Source of the DNA: JBFXDI01 sp050181295
GTDB taxonomy: Bacteria; Pseudomonadota; Alphaproteobacteria; Rhizobiales; Aestuariivirgaceae
Direction: 5' to 3'
NCBI GenBank assembly: GCA_050181295.1
Contig: JBFXDI010000060.1
Coordinates: 1 to 23,014 of the forward strand
DNA length: 23,014 bases
Positions within the stretch are counted from its first letter, which is position 1; each line of letters begins with the position of its first letter. A program made the position numbers and the translations under genes. Shown in pieces: positions 7,531-14,511 of the stretch. Below the pieces are notes generated by a model, which saw only the letters and a program-made list of their open reading frames with translations, made no database searches and had not been told where the DNA came from.

Positions 7531-8629
7531 AGTCGTCCTCTTCGAAGGGATAGGGAACCGGCTGCTCCGGAGGACACGCCGCGAGCACCTTGAAGAGGCT
7601 TCCCATCTGGTCGCTCGCCACGAGGCGGCGCACCGCCGCGTCGATCTGGCGTCGTTCGTCAAGGGCGGCGCGGGACTTGAGAGCCTCCGTCCGCTCCTCG
7701 ATGAACATCCGCGTCAGGAAATCTCCCTGGTCCATCGGCCCGTGGACTATCGCTCCGCCTTGCTTCAGCGCCATCGCGATGGAGCTGAAGTCGACATGGC
7801 TCGAAAGGTCGGCCAGTCCGGGTTCTTCCAGGGCGTGGACGTGATTATGCCGGCGCACGGCCTGCAGTGTCTCGCCTGCGGCCGGCTGCCGGTGGCCGTA
7901 GTCGACGATGAGAGCGACACCGGGGCCCGCCGCTATCCGCCGCCCGAGTTCGCTCGCGACATTCTCCCGCTCCGGCGCGATCTCGATCACAGTCTTCAGT
8001 GCGGCATCGTCCGCCCAGCCCGGCACTTGATCCTTGGGCACGATCGTGTTGTCCGCCACGAAGGCAAGCGTGTCTTTGGTGTCCAGTCCCACGCGCCGTT
8101 CGTGCCATCCGTCAGCCGCGCGCACAAGCTGCCGTACCGGAAGGGCATCGAAGAACTCGTTCGCAAGGATGAGGCAGGGACCGGAGGGAAGATCCTCGAT
8201 ACGCCGGTGCCAGGAGACTTTCGGGCCGATGCCGCCGAGCGTGCGCTTCTGCACATCCGCCAGCACCGGGCTGGCCTCGAGGAGATGCACTGCTAGGGCC
8301 GCCTGGAAATCCGCAGCCGTCCGCGTCGCGCGGAGGATGTCGCTCATGAGCGTGCCGCGCCCGGGTCCGAACTCCACGAGAGAGAACGGCTGCGGCTTGC
8401 CCATGATCTCCCATTCCGTCACGCACCAGACACCGATCAGCTCGCCGAAGACCTGCGAGACCTCGGGCGCCGTGATGAAATCACCGCGCGCGCCGAAGGG
8501 ATCGCGGCCCGTGTAGTAGCCATGCTCCGGATGGGTCAGGCAGAGCGCCATGTAGCGCTCGACCGGCATCGGTCCGTCCGCGCGGATGAGCCGCTTGATC
8601 TCGGTCTCGAGCGCGGTTTCGCCGCTCAC
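7523..8629 (-). CDS. SAM-dependent methyltransferase of the MidA/NDUFAF7 family
   Basis: The 368-aa protein starts at GTG 8629, overlapping the lgt stop in a GTGA arrangement (4 bases), and ends 8 bases inside pgeF. Family features are clear: HPEHGYYTGRDPFGARGDF (33-51), ITAPEVSQVFGE, the SAM-binding loop VEFGPGRGTL (85-94), LANEFFDALPVRQ and LIVDYGH. Mitochondrial NDUFAF7 dimethylates an arginine of complex I subunit NDUFS2 during assembly, and MidA of Dictyostelium is needed for complex I function. Whether the bacterial protein has the same target is not established. The lgt-MidA-pgeF order recurs in Hyphomicrobiales, to my knowledge. Confidence is high for the family and low for the substrate. 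Confidence 0.92.
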   Translation of the reverse strand: MSGETALETEIKRLIRADGPMPVERYMALCLTHPEHGYYTGRDPFGARGDFITAPEVSQVFGELIGVWCVTEWEIMGKPQPFSLVEFGPGRGTLMSDILRATRTAADFQAALAVHLLEASPVLADVQKRTLGGIGPKVSWHRRIEDLPSGPCLILANEFFDALPVRQLVRAADGWHERRVGLDTKDTLAFVADNTIVPKDQVPGWADDAALKTVIEIAPERENVASELGRRIAAGPGVALIVDYGHRQPAAGETLQAVRRHNHVHALEEPGLADLSSHVDFSSIAMALKQGGAIVHGPMDQGDFLTRMFIEERTEALKSRAALDERRQIDAAVRRLVASDQMGSLFKVLAACPPEQPVPYPFEEDDYG

Positions 8630-9447
8630 ACCCGGATCCTCGCAGAACGGCGGATGAGCCAGATGCCGACCGCCATGAGCGGCAAGGACAGGAGCATGCC
8701 CATGGTCAGCCAGTCTCCGGCGAGGAAGCCGAGCTGGATATCCGGCTCCCGGAAGAACTCTACCAGGAAGCGGCAGAGCCCGTAGCCGAGCGCGAAGATG
8801 CCGGCCGCGAGCCCGGGCCGCATCAGGGCCCTGAAGCGATAGGTTGCGACGGCGAGCACCGCGAACAGGACGACGCCTTCCAGAAGCGCCTCGTAGAGCT
8901 GGCTCGGATGGCGGGGCGCCGGTCCGCCCATGGGGAACACCATCGCCCAGGGGACATCGCTCGCCCGTCCGAAGAGCTCGCCGTTCACGAAGTTCGAGAG
9001 CCGTCCAAGCCCGAGACCGACGGGCACGGCGCAGGCCGCGAGATCGAGAAGCCGGTCGAGGCGCAGCCCGTGACGCCGCCCGTAGAGCAGGCACGCGACG
9101 ATGACGCCGAGAAAGCCCCCATGGAACGACATGCCGCCACCCCAGAGCCGGAAGATGTCTGCCGGATGCTGGAGGAAATGCGTGGGGTCGTAGAACAGCA
9201 CGTAGCCGAGCCGCCCGCCGAGCACGACGCCGAGCGTCACCCAGAGCAGCAGGTCGTCGATGTTCTGCGGCGTCGCCGACGGTCCCCCGGCGCCCCATAG
9301 CCGGGGCGTGGTCACGAGGCGCTTCATGTACCAGACGCCGAACAGGAGGCCCGCGATATAGGCGAGCGCGTACCAGCGCACCTCGATCGGCCCGAGATTG
9401 AAGGCGACGGGATCGATGGCCGGGAAGGGAATCGCAAGGAGAGGCAT
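8626..9447 (-). CDS. lgt: Prolipoprotein diacylglyceryl transferase
   Basis: Lgt is an inner-membrane enzyme that moves diacylglyceryl from phosphatidylglycerol to the lipobox Cys of prolipoproteins, the first step of lipoprotein maturation. The 273-aa form (start ATG 9447) shows several hydrophobic segments, the SFHGG His (His109), LGGRLGY (Arg79), the signature GRLSNFVNGELFGR (148-161) and HPSQLYEALLEG. The start MPLLAIPFPAIDP is the one conserved in relatives. In-frame ATGs at 9480 and 9504 would add 11 or 19 residues, and none of the three has a good SD, so the exact start is uncertain. It is the first gene of the minus-strand series lgt-MidA-pgeF-M24-M24. Confidence 0.95.
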   Translation of the reverse strand: MPLLAIPFPAIDPVAFNLGPIEVRWYALAYIAGLLFGVWYMKRLVTTPRLWGAGGPSATPQNIDDLLLWVTLGVVLGGRLGYVLFYDPTHFLQHPADIFRLWGGGMSFHGGFLGVIVACLLYGRRHGLRLDRLLDLAACAVPVGLGLGRLSNFVNGELFGRASDVPWAMVFPMGGPAPRHPSQLYEALLEGVVLFAVLAVATYRFRALMRPGLAAGIFALGYGLCRFLVEFFREPDIQLGFLAGDWLTMGMLLSLPLMAVGIWLIRRSARIRV

Positions 9448-9652
9448 GGGCGGGCGGACACTGGCTCCGCGCGGCGCCATCGTCAATGGCGGGAAAGTGG
9501 ACATGGCAGGGCGTCTTGGCGCCCGTTAACGCACATGAACCGCGGCTAACTCTTCCGCTCAGGAAGGGTTCAGCCCGCCTGCCCTATTACGTCGCCATGA
9601 ACGGTGCCGGATATCCCTTCCGGCGCCGAAACAACAAACCTGGAGACGTCTC

Positions 9653-9901
9653 ATGTTTCGCAAGACCCTGCTCGGCCTCGCTGCGGCCACCGCCATCATC
9701 GGCGCTTCCGCTTCGACCGCGTCGGCCGGCGTGCATATCAACCTCGGCTTCGGTGGCTACGGCTACGCCCCGATCTACGGCGGCTACTACGCTCCCTACT
9801 ACGGTGGCTACCACTGCAAGAAGGTTTTCGTCGGCTACAAGAAGATCTGGAACGGCTACGGCTGGTACAAGAAGCCGATCTTCAAGAAGCGCTGCTGGTA
9901 A
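9653..9901 (+). CDS. Small secreted Gly/Tyr-rich basic protein
   Basis: The 82-aa product has a clear signal peptide (MFRKTLLGLAAATAIIGASA, cleavage probably after STASA), leaving about 57 residues. The mature part opens with GVHINLGFGGYGY and a Gly/Tyr-rich run, then becomes Lys-rich (HCKKVFVGYKKIWNGYGW) and ends KKRCW, with two Cys residues. The start at 9653 has GGAG upstream. Small secreted proteins of this build are frequent in Hyphomicrobiales but have no known role as far as I know. A strong terminator at 9960-9997 makes it a single-gene unit. It resembles the product of 10702-10983 in size, signal peptide, GV-hydrophobic-G opening and basic C-terminal tail. Confidence 0.8.
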   Translation: MFRKTLLGLAAATAIIGASASTASAGVHINLGFGGYGYAPIYGGYYAPYYGGYHCKKVFVGYKKIWNGYGWYKKPIFKKRCW

Positions 9902-9959
9902 CCTGAAGGTGGGCAGACGGTCGGTGCGGTCGCACCTTCCTTCCCACCTCCTCTCCTGA

Positions 9960-9997
9960 CGAGCCGGTCTCCCGCGTGGAGCCGGCTCGCTTTTTTT
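9960..9997 (+). terminator. Rho-independent terminator after the small Gly/Tyr-rich gene
   Basis: CGAGCCGG (9960-9967) pairs with CCGGCTCG (9982-9989). Inside, CTCC (9969-9972) pairs with GGAG (9978-9981), so the helix is about 12 bp with one bulge. A run of seven T follows at 9991-9997. A smaller hairpin, GGTGCG/CGCACC at 9923-9936, lies just upstream. The T-run ends 29 bases before the rppH start. Confidence 0.85.
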
Positions 9998-10026
9998 CAT
10001 ACAATCGATGGGCTAGAACGGATCGC

Positions 10027-10527
10027 ATGGTCCGTGAGAAATACGCCCAACTTCCCTACCGGCCCTGCGTAGGCGCTTTGGTTCTCAACCGTGACGGCCT
10101 GGTATGGGTCGGGCGCCGTTCCGACATTCCCAACGAGGAAGGCCCCGGCCACTGGTGGCAGATGCCGCAGGGGGGCATCGATGAAGGCGAGGACCCCGCC
10201 CGAGCGGTGCTTCGCGAGTTGATGGAGGAGACCTCCATCCGTTCCGTCGAGATTCTCGCCGAAAGCCCCGGCTGGTTCACCTATGACCTTCCCGACCACC
10301 TCGTGGGCATTGCCTGGAAGGGCCGCTATCGCGGCCAGAAGCAGAAGTGGTTCGCGCTCCGGTTCACGGGCGAGGAGAGCGAGATCGACCTCGAGCCCCA
10401 AGGGCACAAGCCCGAGTTCGATGCCTGGCGCTGGGTCCGCATGGAGGAGCTTCCTTCGCTGATCGTGCCCTTCAAGCGCAAGGTCTATGACGAGATCGTG
10501 GCAGCCTTTCGCCCCCTCTCCGCATGA
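10027..10527 (+). CDS. rppH: RNA pyrophosphohydrolase, Nudix family
   Basis: RppH removes pyrophosphate from the 5' triphosphate end of mRNAs and so opens them to RNase E decay. The 166-aa protein starts at ATG 10027 (MVREKYAQLPYRPCVG). An in-frame GTG at 9976 lies in the terminator hairpin and is unlikely. The Nudix box GGIDEGED...RELMEET begins near residue 50, preceded by GHWWQMPQ, and followed by GWFTYDLPDHLVG and YRGQKQKWFALRF, all typical of RppH. The SD is weak. Because a strong terminator ends just upstream, rppH probably uses a promoter in or next to that hairpin (TACAAT at 10000-10005 is a possible -10) or relies on read-through. Confidence 0.95.
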   Translation: MVREKYAQLPYRPCVGALVLNRDGLVWVGRRSDIPNEEGPGHWWQMPQGGIDEGEDPARAVLRELMEETSIRSVEILAESPGWFTYDLPDHLVGIAWKGRYRGQKQKWFALRFTGEESEIDLEPQGHKPEFDAWRWVRMEELPSLIVPFKRKVYDEIVAAFRPLSA

Positions 10528-10701
10528 GTTCCCAAGCTTTCGATTAGATTTTCCTCCACCGTTAATTGGCGCCGGTAGCGGAACCGACCGGGTTCGCAAC
10601 GCGTTTTACTCCACGAATGCCGGCCTGTTTCATACTCGGCCGGATCCGTTCATGGGCCTTGCTGTGGCTTGACCAATGGCCCTCCAACAAGGAGAGAGGA
10701 A

Positions 10702-10983
10702 ATGGTTAGGAACTTCATGCTTGGCGCGATCGCTGCCGTGGGCATAGGCCTGTTCGCCGCGACCCCCACCACTCCGGCCCATGCCGGCGTCGGCGTGACG
10801 ATCGGCGTGCCGGGCGTCTACATCCATGCAGGCGACCGGGACCGCCATCGCTATGGCAAGCGGCACCACCGCTATTACGGTCACCGTGACTATGACCGTC
10901 ATTCGCTTGGACCGAGCAAGCGCGTGTGTAAGACCAAGTACACGAGCAACGGCTACAAGCGCGTGTGTAAGACGAGGTGGTAG
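10702..10983 (+). CDS. Small secreted His/Arg/Tyr-rich protein with duplicated Cys motif
   Basis: The 93-aa product starts at ATG 10702 behind an excellent AAGGAGAG ribosome-binding site. Residues 1-28 form a signal peptide ending PAHA. The mature part opens GVGVTIGVPGVYIHAG, continues with a charged run rich in His, Arg, Asp and Tyr (DRDRHRYGKRHHRYYGHRD), and ends with the motif KRVCKT given twice (SKRVCKTKY, YKRVCKTRW). The two Cys residues could form a disulfide after export. It is terminated by the hairpin at 11004-11025. No function is known to me; the His-rich centre could bind metal or anions, but this is inference. Confidence 0.8.
   Translation: MVRNFMLGAIAAVGIGLFAATPTTPAHAGVGVTIGVPGVYIHAGDRDRHRYGKRHHRYYGHRDYDRHSLGPSKRVCKTKYTSNGYKRVCKTRW
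10918..10973 (+). repeat. 17-bp direct repeat at the end of the small secreted gene
   Basis: The sequence aagcgcgtgtgtaagac occurs exactly twice, at 10918-10934 and 10957-10973, 39 bases apart and therefore in frame. It encodes the doubled KRVCKT motif. Exact DNA identity over 17 bases suggests a recent internal duplication or slippage. Confidence 0.7.
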
Positions 10984-11003
10984 CAATCGCGCATAGTGAA
11001 TCT

Positions 11004-11025
11004 GAAGGGCCCTCCGGGGCCCTTC
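11004..11025. terminator. Bidirectional terminator between convergent units
   Basis: GAAGGGCCC (11004-11012) and GGGCCCTTC (11017-11025) form a perfect 9-bp stem with a TCCG tetraloop closed by C-G. It lies 20 bases after the small secreted gene and just after the restored stop of the signal peptidase gene at 11027, so it can end transcription from both sides. T-runs are short on both strands. Confidence 0.65.
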
Positions 11026-11026
11026 T

Positions 11027-11640
11027 TCATTGTCTGGGAAGCTTTAGGATCACAGGCCCGACCAAGGCTCCTTCCGGAATGAGTCCCATTTGCTTCAACC
11101 GGCTGTCGGTCAAGTTGTCCCTGTTGTCGCCAAGTACGAAGTAGTGCCCCGTCGGTACCACGACCGGAGCCGTATCATCGACGAATGAGCCCCCACCGAG
11201 TCCATGACCACGTAAGAGCGTCCTTCAGGCAGGGTCTCCCGGAAGAAACGACAGGACGATTGAGGTTCAGGACAGGAATAGCGCACGTCCGGTTCAGGCG
11301 CGGTTTCCACGGCAGCTCCGTTCAGGTGCAGCCGGCCGCCAGCCATTGATACGGTGTCATCCGGAAGCCCGATGACGCGCTTGACGAAATCCGATCCACC
11401 GCTGTGGAAGGCGACCAAATCTCCTCGCCGCGGCAGGTCATTGCGAAGCGCCGGGAAGCCGAGAGATTTGGCAAGTCGGGAAATCGGATCCCGTCCGTAA
11501 CTTGTCAGGGAAACGAGGAACACGTCTCCTCTGAGCAGCGTCGGCTCCATGCTGGAGCTGGGAATATTGTAGGGATGAAAAAGAAACAACCTGGCTACCA
11601 CCAGCGCGGCGACCAGTCCCGCAAGAAGGATACCGACCAT
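11027..11640 (-). pseudogene. lepB: Signal peptidase I, interrupted by an apparent 1-bp deletion
   Basis: Signal peptidase I cleaves signal peptides of exported proteins at the outer face of the inner membrane. The first frame runs from ATG 11640 (SD GGAGGA) and encodes an N-terminal membrane segment, IPSSSMEPTLLRGD with nucleophile Ser30, and DFVKRVIGLPDD with general base Lys87. After YVVMD it leaves the family pattern and stops at 11110. From the run of five C at 11190-11194 onward, the next frame reads DDTAPVVVPTGHYF and then LGDNRDNLTDSR, the missing LepB box, and ends at 11027. Adding one base to the run restores one continuous 204-aa protein. This is either a real frameshift or a sequencing/assembly error. 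The gene follows atpC by 39 bases. A LepB of about 200 aa is short but ordinary, and this may be a second copy. Confidence 0.85.
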
Positions 11641-11679
11641 TGTTCCTCCCCCTATCCAGGGAGGCTTCGCCGACGGAAA

Positions 11680-12078
11680 CTACAGCGCCTGCTGCAGCGT
11701 CCTCAGGTGATCGAGCGTCTCCTGAGCGCGCCGTCGCGCCTCGTCATCCTTTGCGTCGGCGACGTCCTCCTCGGCATTCTTGATCTCCTGCGCAAGAAGC
11801 GCCGCGTCGAGTTCCGCCAGCGGTACGGCGAGCTCGGCGAGCACGATCAGGCCCTTCGGGTTGATCTCCGCGAAGCCGCCGCGCACGAAGATGCGGTCCG
11901 TGCTGCCGCCCTCCGTGGGCGTGACGGCAATCACCCCTGGCTTGAGCGTGGAGAGCACCGGCGCATGGCCGGGCAGCACTGTCATCTCGCCTTCGGTGCC
12001 GGGAATGACCACCTGCGCCACCTCGCCCGAGAGCAGCAGCCGCTCCGGCGACACAAGCTCGAAATGCAAACTAGCCAT
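11680..12078 (-). CDS. atpC: F1F0 ATP synthase subunit epsilon
   Basis: The 132-aa protein is the epsilon subunit of the F1 central stalk, which couples rotation and can inhibit ATP hydrolysis. It shows the N-terminal beta-sandwich signature (HFELVSPERLLLSGE, PGTEGEMTVLPGHAPVLSTL, VRGGFAEI) and a C-terminal helical hairpin ending HLRTLQQAL. Start ATG 12078 is preceded by GAGAGGA. It is separated from atpD by an extra methyltransferase gene, with 54 bases between that gene's stop and atpC. It is transcribed with the rest of the F1 operon as far as can be judged; no terminator is evident between. Confidence 0.97.
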   Translation of the reverse strand: MASLHFELVSPERLLLSGEVAQVVIPGTEGEMTVLPGHAPVLSTLKPGVIAVTPTEGGSTDRIFVRGGFAEINPKGLIVLAELAVPLAELDAALLAQEIKNAEEDVADAKDDEARRRAQETLDHLRTLQQAL

Positions 12079-12132
12079 GCGATCATCCTCTCCAGTCTCG
12101 GCCGGTGCGCTCGTCCGTGCGCAAGCCCGTCA

Positions 12133-12924
12133 TCATCCTAGCCGGGCAATAGCTCTGTCTCTGCCTTTGCGCGCAATGCCCACATATTTCGTCCGCCAGT
12201 CCAGAACCACGTAGTCCGCTCCGGCACGATCCACGAAATCGAAGAAACCCATGTTGTCCTGGATGTCGTCGGAGACGAAGACACCTCCGTCCCGTAGCGC
12301 ATCCCACAGCAGGGGATAGGCAAATATCCGTCCTTGATAGCTCTTGTCGCTGTCGTAGTGGCAGATGTCGATCTTGCCAAGCAGCTTGAGCGCCTTCGGC
12401 AGGCCGTCGCGATCGGGAACACGCAGCAAGGTCCAGTTGGCCCTGAGGTCGTCCGGCACCGCCATCCCGACATAGCGCTCGCTGTTGAGCCCGGCATAGG
12501 GAAGATCGACGCTCGCCAGCTTCGCCCCCTCCCTGCCCTGCATCGCCAGCAGCAGCCCAAGCGAGGACCACCCGTAGGCGACCCCCGTCTCTACGGCCCG
12601 GCGCGCCCCGAGCTGATCGGCGATGCTGTAGAGAAGATCGACCGCGCCGGCCCCTCCGAGCAGCACGGGACATTCATCGCACCGCTTCTGCGCTGCCGCC
12701 CAGATATCAGGATACGCCGCCTCGACACTGGTGAGCTTCCAATCGGGAGACAACCACCGCAGCGCCTCTTCCGGCCCGATCGCTTCCCGACGTCCTCTCG
12801 CCCTCGCCCGTTCCGCGCCATCGCCTCGGCGCGCGAGACGCTGCCCGACAAGACGCGCGAAGGTCGGCCAGAGCGCCGGCCTCTGCACGTACCACCAGAC
12901 CTTCTGGGTGTCGGTTGCGGCCAC
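12133..12924 (-). CDS. Class I SAM-dependent methyltransferase inserted between atpD and atpC
   Basis: The start is GTG 12924, chosen because TTGGAGA lies 7-8 bases before it; the open frame continues upstream only as a shadow of atpD. The 263-aa product has a motif-I-like loop AVETGVAYGWSS (110-121), an acidic strand end LASVDLP (136-142), a DICHYDSDKSY motif (186-196, like the D-x-D-H-S-Y of Methyltransf_24/O-methyltransferase folds) and DALRDGGVFVSDD. No signal peptide or membrane segment is seen. The target is unknown. It could modify a small molecule, a glycan, or a neighbour-encoded protein; the last idea rests only on position. An SD of its own and the spacing (95 bases after atpD, 54 before atpC) are consistent with cotranscription with the atp genes. 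Confidence 0.8.
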   Translation of the reverse strand: MAATDTQKVWWYVQRPALWPTFARLVGQRLARRGDGAERARARGRREAIGPEEALRWLSPDWKLTSVEAAYPDIWAAAQKRCDECPVLLGGAGAVDLLYSIADQLGARRAVETGVAYGWSSLGLLLAMQGREGAKLASVDLPYAGLNSERYVGMAVPDDLRANWTLLRVPDRDGLPKALKLLGKIDICHYDSDKSYQGRIFAYPLLWDALRDGGVFVSDDIQDNMGFFDFVDRAGADYVVLDWRTKYVGIARKGRDRAIARLG

Positions 12925-13019
12925 GTCACGTCTCCAAGCGGGATCCGCTGCCGGAACCAGACCGGCAAGCAATCCCCAGGTTGCCGGCGACCGGACGCGG
13001 ACTCGATCGGGTCGAGACG

Positions 13020-14471
13020 TCAGGCCGCCTCGGCCAGCTTCTCGGCCTTCTTCACCGCTTCCTCGATGGTGCCGACCATGTAGAAGGCCGGCTCCGGAAG
13101 ATGATCGTACTCGCCCGCGCACAGGCCCTTGAAGCCCTTGATGGTGTCCGCGAGCTCGACGAACACGCCCGGCGAGCCGGTGAACACCTCGGCCACGTGG
13201 AAGGGCTGCGACAGGAAGCGCTCGATCTTGCGGGCGCGTCCGACCGTCAGCTTGTCCTCCTCCGAGAGCTCGTCCATGCCCAGGATCGCGATGATGTCCT
13301 GGAGCGCCTTGTAGCGCTGCAGGATCTGCTGCACCTGGCGCGCCACCTGGTAGTGCTCCTCGCCGACGACCGCCGGCTGCAGCATGCGCGAGGTGGAGTC
13401 GAGCGGATCGACGGCCGGATAGATGCCCTTCTCCGCGATGCCGCGCGAGAGCACGGTCGTTGCGTCCAGATGCGCGAACGAGGTCGCGGGCGCCGGGTCG
13501 GTCAGGTCGTCGGCAGGCACGTAGATCGCCTGCACCGACGTGATCGAGCCCTTGTTGGTGGTGGTGATGCGCTCCTGCAGCGCCCCCATGTCGGTCGCGA
13601 GCGTCGGCTGGTAGCCGACCGCCGAGGGAATGCGGCCGAGAAGCGCCGACACTTCTGAACCGGCCTGCGTGAAGCGGAAGATGTTGTCGACGAAGAACAG
13701 CACATCCTGGCCCTGGTCGCGGAAATGCTCGGCGACGGTAAGGCCGGAGAGGCCGACGCGGGCACGCGCCCCCGGCGGCTCGTTCATCTGGCCGTAGACG
13801 AGGGCGCACTTGGAGCCCTGCCCGCCGCCCTTCTTGTTCACGCCCGATTCGATGAACTCGTGATAGAGGTCGTTGCCCTCGCGGGTGCGCTCGCCGACGC
13901 CGGCGAACACCGAGTAGCCGCCATGCGCCTTGGCGACGTTGTTGATGAGTTCCTGGATGAGCACCGTCTTGCCCACGCCGGCGCCGCCGAAGAGGCCGAT
14001 CTTGCCGCCCTTGGCGTAGGGCGCCAGCAGGTCGACGACCTTGATGCCCGTGACCAGGATCTCGGCTTCCGTCGCCTGATCCACGAACTCGGGCGCCGGC
14101 TGGTGGATGCCGCGCTTGATGCTGGTCTTGATCGGGCCTGCCTCGTCCACGGGCTCGCCCACGACGTTCATGATGCGGCCCAGCGTCTCGTCGCCGACCG
14201 GCACCTCGATGGCGTTGCCCGTGTCCACGACCTCCTGGCCACGCACCAGGCCTTCGGTCGAGTCCATGGCGATGGCGCGGACCGTGTTCTCGCCGAGATG
14301 CTGGGCGACTTCCAGCACCAGCCTCTGGCCGCCGTTGTCGGTCTCGAGCGCATTCAGGATCTCGGGCAGATGATCGCCGAACTGCACGTCCACGACGGCG
14401 CCCGTCACCTGGCGCACGCGGCCGATCGACTTTCCGTCCGCTGCTGATGTCTTCGCGGCTGCTGTGGCCAT
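13020..14471 (-). CDS. atpD: F1F0 ATP synthase subunit beta
   Basis: The 483-aa catalytic subunit of F1 makes ATP at the alpha/beta interfaces. Seen are the P-loop GGAGVGKT (162-169), the GERTREGND segment, ALVYGQMNEPPGARARV, the Walker B run DVLFFVDNIFRFTQ and the DELSEEDK segment that contacts the gamma shaft. I start at ATG 14471 (MATAAAKTSAADGK), which has GAGAGG upstream; the ATG-like start at 14486 adds five residues without support. It lies 40 bases after atpG. The short Ala-rich N-terminal extension before IGRVRQVTGAVVDV is common in alphaproteobacteria. Confidence 0.98.
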   Translation of the reverse strand: MATAAAKTSAADGKSIGRVRQVTGAVVDVQFGDHLPEILNALETDNGGQRLVLEVAQHLGENTVRAIAMDSTEGLVRGQEVVDTGNAIEVPVGDETLGRIMNVVGEPVDEAGPIKTSIKRGIHQPAPEFVDQATEAEILVTGIKVVDLLAPYAKGGKIGLFGGAGVGKTVLIQELINNVAKAHGGYSVFAGVGERTREGNDLYHEFIESGVNKKGGGQGSKCALVYGQMNEPPGARARVGLSGLTVAEHFRDQGQDVLFFVDNIFRFTQAGSEVSALLGRIPSAVGYQPTLATDMGALQERITTTNKGSITSVQAIYVPADDLTDPAPATSFAHLDATTVLSRGIAEKGIYPAVDPLDSTSRMLQPAVVGEEHYQVARQVQQILQRYKALQDIIAILGMDELSEEDKLTVGRARKIERFLSQPFHVAEVFTGSPGVFVELADTIKGFKGLCAGEYDHLPEPAFYMVGTIEEAVKKAEKLAEAA

Positions 14472-14511
14472 GTCTCGTCCTCTCAAACGGTCTCGTGTCT
14501 CGACTTTAGGA

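Noticed and set aside
11190..11194. C5 run in lepB as a phase-variation switch
   Set aside because: Five bases is short for programmed slippage, and signal peptidase is not a typical phase-variable function. A mutation or base-call error is simpler.
12925..13809. Upstream extension of the methyltransferase frame into atpD
   Set aside because: It lies over conserved atpD codons in another frame; GTG 12924 with a well-placed SD explains the start.
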